A DNA stretch of 64,000 nucleotides from Agathobacter sp. (GTDB taxonomy: Bacteria > Bacillota > Clostridia > Lachnospirales > Lachnospiraceae), in assembly GCA_017409825.1 (NCBI GenBank), contig JAFQRZ010000036.1:1-64000 (forward strand), given 5' to 3'. Position numbers and translations under genes: made by a program. Within the stretch, counting starts at the first letter, position 1. Every line of letters begins with the position of its first letter. Below the pieces are notes generated by a model. That model was not told where the DNA came from. It did not search any database and saw nothing but the letters and a program-made list of their open reading frames with translations. Below are positions 60,950-64,000 of this stretch, in pieces.

Positions 60950-61651
60950 ATGAAAACAAAATTAAGAAGAATTTCATTTGTAATGATAATGGTATTATTA
61001 TTTGCCACAATTCCATTGTATAACGGAGAAAGAAATACACTCTATTTTGCAGCTGAAAATCAAGAGGATAACATACCAGAGGGGATGAAAAGCGATGCAG
61101 AAATGATAGCTTTAGCATTGGAATATTTTCCAGAATATTCTGAGAAAATTAATGCACCACTTGAAAGCAATATTTTGAATTCAAGAACAGTAGCTAACGA
61201 AGATGTACTTGTAATAAATGAAACAAAGAATATTTCCGATGTAGAACAAATTGTTTATCAAGAATATGCGAGTGGTAAATCAAGTATATTATATATTGTT
61301 GAAGAAGAGGAAGTATTAACTCAAAATGGAAGTGGGCGTCAAATGTATAAATGTATAAACATTGCAGTTTATAGCCGTTTTCTTTTAGGAAGCATTTACA
61401 TTATGGGATTTGCATTTACTATATACTATGATCAATATGACCGTATTAATGATTTTGGTGATTTTACAGCAAGTAATTTACCATTGACAATAGAAAGACA
61501 GAAAGTGAATGAAGATGCATATAGTCCAGCATCTGCTTTTTATACAGCAACGTTTGAGTATCCAGAATTTTCAATTATTGGTTCTGGGGTTCAAAGGTGT
61601 GCATTAGAAATTATAGTAGGTGACAACGATTATTCAATAGAGGTTTACTAG
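60950..61651 (+). CDS. Secreted protein of unknown function
   Basis: The protein is 233 residues. An N-terminal signal sequence (RRISFVMIMVLLFATIPL) is followed by a mature part with DAEMIALALEYFPEYSEKIN and a C-terminal half rich in beta strands with paired Tyr/Phe. No lipobox or sorting signal. ATG 60950 lies behind GGAGGG; the frame is open upstream through the leader, but that part has no ribosome site. Transcribed from P2. Family not recognised. Confidence 0.65.
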   Translation: MKTKLRRISFVMIMVLLFATIPLYNGERNTLYFAAENQEDNIPEGMKSDAEMIALALEYFPEYSEKINAPLESNILNSRTVANEDVLVINETKNISDVEQIVYQEYASGKSSILYIVEEEEVLTQNGSGRQMYKCINIAVYSRFLLGSIYIMGFAFTIYYDQYDRINDFGDFTASNLPLTIERQKVNEDAYSPASAFYTATFEYPEFSIIGSGVQRCALEIIVGDNDYSIEVY

Positions 61652-61723
61652 GTGGAGATCAAGTATAGAGGTAGTAGAGTAATTATGATATAATTATATT
61701 GTAAAAGGATAGGAGGTGTTAGT

Positions 61724-62083
61724 ATGTTAGCTGAAATGATTGTAATTGCAAATAAAGTACAAAATGGAGGTTGGGAAGGTTTTTGCTTTGCTATATTACT
61801 GGCAGGGATTGCGGCTTTACTGAGATACCTTCCATACTGGAAACCGAAAGGACCTGTGGTAGAATGTCAAGGAACAGTAAAATCTAAACGTGTAGAGTAT
61901 TCGAATACACCAGCGATTTATTATCGTGGGGAAAGATTTAACTATGTGATTACGTTTGTAGTTGAAGATGGAAAAGAAGTCGATTTAGTGACGATACCAG
62001 CAATCTATGCGGACTTAAAAGAAGGGGATGCAGGTAGATTAAAATATCAGAGAGATTCCATTCTTGAATTTGAACTAGTATAG
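61724..62083 (+). CDS. DUF2500-like membrane protein, paralog 3
   Basis: The protein is 119 residues, almost identical to paralog 2 (58681) after residue 35 but with a different N-terminus before the helix. Gene and terminator together form a duplicated block of about 430 bp. AGGAGGTG is the ribosome site. It has no copy of the 11-bp repeats found ahead of paralog 2; a sigma-A-like TATAAT lies near 61690. Confidence 0.72.
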   Translation: MLAEMIVIANKVQNGGWEGFCFAILLAGIAALLRYLPYWKPKGPVVECQGTVKSKRVEYSNTPAIYYRGERFNYVITFVVEDGKEVDLVTIPAIYADLKEGDAGRLKYQRDSILEFELV

Positions 62084-62107
62084 AGATTATGTCTTTATGA
62101 GATAAAA

Positions 62108-62162
62108 AAGGAATATAATGGGATGCCTTGCGTAAGCACAGCGACCATTATATTCCTTTTTA
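62108..62162 (+). terminator. Long hairpin terminator after DUF2500 paralog 3
   Basis: 14-bp stem AAGGAATATAATGG (62108-62121) with CCATTATATTCCTT (62145-62158), then T. Same as the one at 59077. Confidence 0.85.
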
Positions 62163-62166
62163 TTTG

Positions 62167-62207
62167 TTGTCACCTTTTTTCGACTTGAATTGTTGTATAT
62201 GTATACA
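62167..62207 (+). promoter_or_regulatory. ECF-type promoter P3
   Basis: TTGTCACCT 62167-62175 and TATATGTATACA ending at 62207. The coding frame starts at 62212, so the transcript would have almost no leader, unlike P1 and P2. Confidence 0.65.
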
Positions 62208-62211
62208 ATGA

Positions 62212-62874
62212 ATGAAAGCGAGTGCTAATGTTGATATTGTGACAGATGCTTCACTTAATGATGCAATTGAAATAATTCGTGCACAGCATGAAAATGCAGA
62301 GATTGTAGTTGAAGATGGAGTGATACATGTATATGTTGGAGAAGAATCAAAGAATCATGGGGTTGCATTATTAGCGGTAGAAAATAGAATTTGGGCTCCA
62401 GAAGGGGGAACATGGGCAGATTTTGTTCCACCGTGGTATACGTTTATAAACCCTAGTGCGGTGATTCCATACTCTGTCTTATATTTACCACATACAAATG
62501 CGGATGCGTTATTTGTTACAAGGGCAACGAATGGATTGTATGATTTGATCCTAAAGTTAATAGCAGATAATTTGGATTGGGATACAATTATTTATAAGAT
62601 ATTAATAAAGTTTGGAGTAGAGTTTACCAAAGGACAACTTTTATTTATTGCGTCATCATATTTTTATAATATATATAGAGGGATTGATCTTGCAATGTTC
62701 GGGAATACATTGACAAATGCGGGATTAGACGGTGTGCGTATTGATTTTACAACGGTTGGCGGTTGGCCAGTTAATTATTATTATGTATGGGACAGCGACT
62801 ATGTAACAGATTCACCTTGGCAGGATTTTGGACCAAATTTTTATAAAGGAATATATAGTTCTTCAGATATTTAA
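62212..62874 (+). pseudogene. Probable 5'-truncated gene of a secreted protein
   Basis: The frame has 220 codons, MKASANVDIVTDASLNDAIE onward. KASA-N looks like a signal-peptidase site, but the hydrophobic signal part is missing and the start lies five bases after promoter P3 with no ribosome site. The body has hydrophobic helices in its second half (LLFIASSYFYNIYRGIDLAM). A deletion seems to have joined P3 to the interior of the gene. It could still be translated leaderlessly, then staying inside the cell. Confidence 0.55.
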
Positions 62875-62888
62875 GTGGTGAATAAATA

Positions 62889-63215
62889 ATGATAATAAAT
62901 ATATTGGAAAAAATAAAGAAAGATGGGCTGTTTATAACTTTTAATATTATAAGTAGTATAATGTTTGCTGCAAGTTGCTTTCTTAGAGTAAACAGAAGAA
63001 GTGTAGAACTTGATTTTTTCTATTTAGTGACAGGAATGATTTGGGCAGTACATGAAATTTGGATGGTAATACGAGCAGTAAAAAAACATAAGGTCTTAAA
63101 CACAGAGGTAACTAAAAATAATAGGAATAGTCGAATTTTTACAGCAATAGTAATGTATCTTTTTTACCTTCAAAATGTGTATGTGTATATTTTATCGTCT
63201 AAAATATTAGAATGA
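62889..63215 (+). CDS. Small membrane protein of unknown function
   Basis: The protein is 108 residues with three hydrophobic segments (about 15-33, 43-62 and 86-104). No recognised motif. It starts 14 nt after the preceding frame, behind GTGGTG only, and is probably co-transcribed from P3. Confidence 0.55.
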   Translation: MIINILEKIKKDGLFITFNIISSIMFAASCFLRVNRRSVELDFFYLVTGMIWAVHEIWMVIRAVKKHKVLNTEVTKNNRNSRIFTAIVMYLFYLQNVYVYILSSKILE

Positions 63216-63255
63216 TTAATTTGGCGGTGGCAAATAGAATGCTTTATAATGTCTG

Positions 63256-63305
63256 TTTGTCACCTCTTTTGCATTCTAAATTGTTGTGTTATATATAGAT
63301 ATAAG
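63256..63305 (+). promoter_or_regulatory. ECF-type promoter P4 (autoregulation of the sigma gene)
   Basis: TTTGTCACCT 63256-63265, then ATTGTTGTG and ATATATAGATATAAG. It matches P1-P3 in the -35 part and loosely in the -10 part. It sits 30 nt before the sigma factor start, as expected of an autoregulated ECF gene. Confidence 0.65.
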
Positions 63306-63335
63306 AAAATTTATAGATATACTACAGGAGAGAAA

Positions 63336-63908
63336 ATGCTAGTTTTATATTTGACATACATTGATAGTGAAGAAGATAAAGAAAAGTTTGAAAGATTATA
63401 TGATACATATAAGAAACAGATGGCAATAGTGGCGATGGCGATTGTGCACAATGAAGTTGATGTGGAAGATATCGTGCATGATGTCTTTTTAAATGTTGCG
63501 ACTAGACATATAGATACGATAAATCGGATAACAGATGAAACGGATTTGAGAAACTATATGTTGAAAGCTACGAAAAACACGGCATTGAACTGGATCAAGA
63601 AGGGGAAAAGATTGGTGTATACTACGAATGAGCGAAATGTTGAACCAATTGTTTTCGGTTTGTCAGATGATACATTTATTGAATTTCTGTGTCACCAAAT
63701 AGAGTATGCTCGTGTGTTAGACGCAATTAAGAAGCTGGAACCAAAGTATAGAGATGTGCTATATCAGCATTTTGTAATGGAAATTCCAGTGCCGCAGTTG
63801 GCGAAATCCAAGAATCAATCTTTAGCTGCGACGAAGAAACAATTAGTTCGAGGGAAAAAGAAATTATTAGTCTTATTAGAAGGGGAGAAAGAAAATGGCA
63901 ATGACTAG
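63336..63908 (+). CDS. ECF-type sigma factor, likely user of promoters P1-P4
   Basis: The protein is 190 residues. Region 2 includes NEVDVEDIVHDVFLNVATRH and NYMLKATKNTALNWIKKGKR; region 4 includes LEPKYRDVLYQHFVMEIPVP and KSKNQSLAATKKQLVRGKKK. The start is ATG 63336 behind AGGAG; an earlier ATG at 63249 would place P4 inside the gene. The next gene overlaps its end, as anti-sigma genes do. It resembles the pair at 11825 in layout but not closely in sequence. Confidence 0.85.
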   Translation: MLVLYLTYIDSEEDKEKFERLYDTYKKQMAIVAMAIVHNEVDVEDIVHDVFLNVATRHIDTINRITDETDLRNYMLKATKNTALNWIKKGKRLVYTTNERNVEPIVFGLSDDTFIEFLCHQIEYARVLDAIKKLEPKYRDVLYQHFVMEIPVPQLAKSKNQSLAATKKQLVRGKKKLLVLLEGEKENGND

Positions 63909-64000
63909 AGCAGAGTTAAATCAAGCATTTCGTGAAGTTGCATCCATGGAGTTTGCAGATATTCCAGCAGATGAATCAATGATTCCGTTTGAATTTTCAG
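63895..64000 (+). CDS. Start of probable anti-sigma factor gene (cut by window edge)
   Basis: ATG 63895 overlaps the sigma gene by 14 bases, behind AGGGGAG. Thirty-five residues are visible (AMTRAELNQAFREVASMEFA), not enough to name a family. The assignment as anti-sigma rests on overlap and position. Confidence 0.55.
   Translation, partial: MAMTRAELNQAFREVASMEFADIPADESMIPFEFS

Overview
The window looks like a chromosome segment of a low-GC Firmicute, most likely a gut or rumen Lachnospiraceae. The evidence is AT-rich coding with strong GGAGG-type ribosome sites, intracellular glycan hydrolases, class B sortase and LPxTG-like surface chemistry, a Firmicutes TrpXYZ-type ABC operon and a large Che/hybrid-kinase gene run. 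The genus cannot be fixed from sequence alone.

Region 1 (about 1-25 kb) is accessory DNA. It holds mostly single genes or pairs: a beta-lactamase-fold hydrolase, a MATE exporter divergent from a Crp-like regulator, a GNAT, a NodB-type deacetylase, a nucleotidyltransferase, KilA-N, an HTH/zeta toxin-antitoxin pair and an AbrB regulator with a macrolide-type glycosyltransferase. It also holds a type III (ToxIN-like) toxin-antitoxin locus whose RNA antitoxin is readable as a promoter, two tandem repeats and a terminator. An about 195-bp dispersed repeat (two good copies, two decayed) lies between genes, and a 353-bp HTH-gene module occurs twice, 4.4 kb apart. Next come an ECF sigma/anti-sigma pair, a membrane Ser/Thr kinase followed by a tandemly duplicated HTH gene, a secreted wall protein, and relics of a ToxN gene and a RelE/ParE gene.

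Region 2 (about 25-30.9 kb) is housekeeping: exonuclease III, a substrate-binding/permease/ATPase ABC operon with a palindromic operator, a sodium:amino-acid symporter and MscL.

Region 3 (30.9-45.3 kb) is a co-directional chemosensory run behind a clear sigma-A promoter: histidine kinase, receiver with a degenerate HD-GYP domain, CheR, CheB, CheY, CheA, CheW, a methyl-accepting protein with almost no extracellular loop, a hybrid kinase with receiver and Hpt, and a hybrid kinase whose C-terminus is a complete DegV (fatty-acid-binding) domain. No flagellar, cheC or cheD gene is present. The kinase-DegV fusion is the most striking single protein here.

Region 4 (45.3-58.2 kb) carries UppP, a phosphopantetheinyl transferase, a GreA-like factor, a Glu-rich repeat protein overlapping a class B sortase, a GH2 enzyme, a GH36 alpha-galactosidase, threonine aldolase, asparaginase and pullulanase.

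Region 5 (58.2-64 kb) has three DUF2500-like membrane proteins, several secreted proteins (one a metzincin-type protease) and a second ECF sigma factor with the start of a probable anti-sigma gene. Four copies of one non-sigma-A promoter motif (TGTCACCT plus an AT-rich element about 26 nt downstream) precede the secreted genes and the sigma gene itself, which suggests an autoregulated ECF regulon contained within 5 kb.
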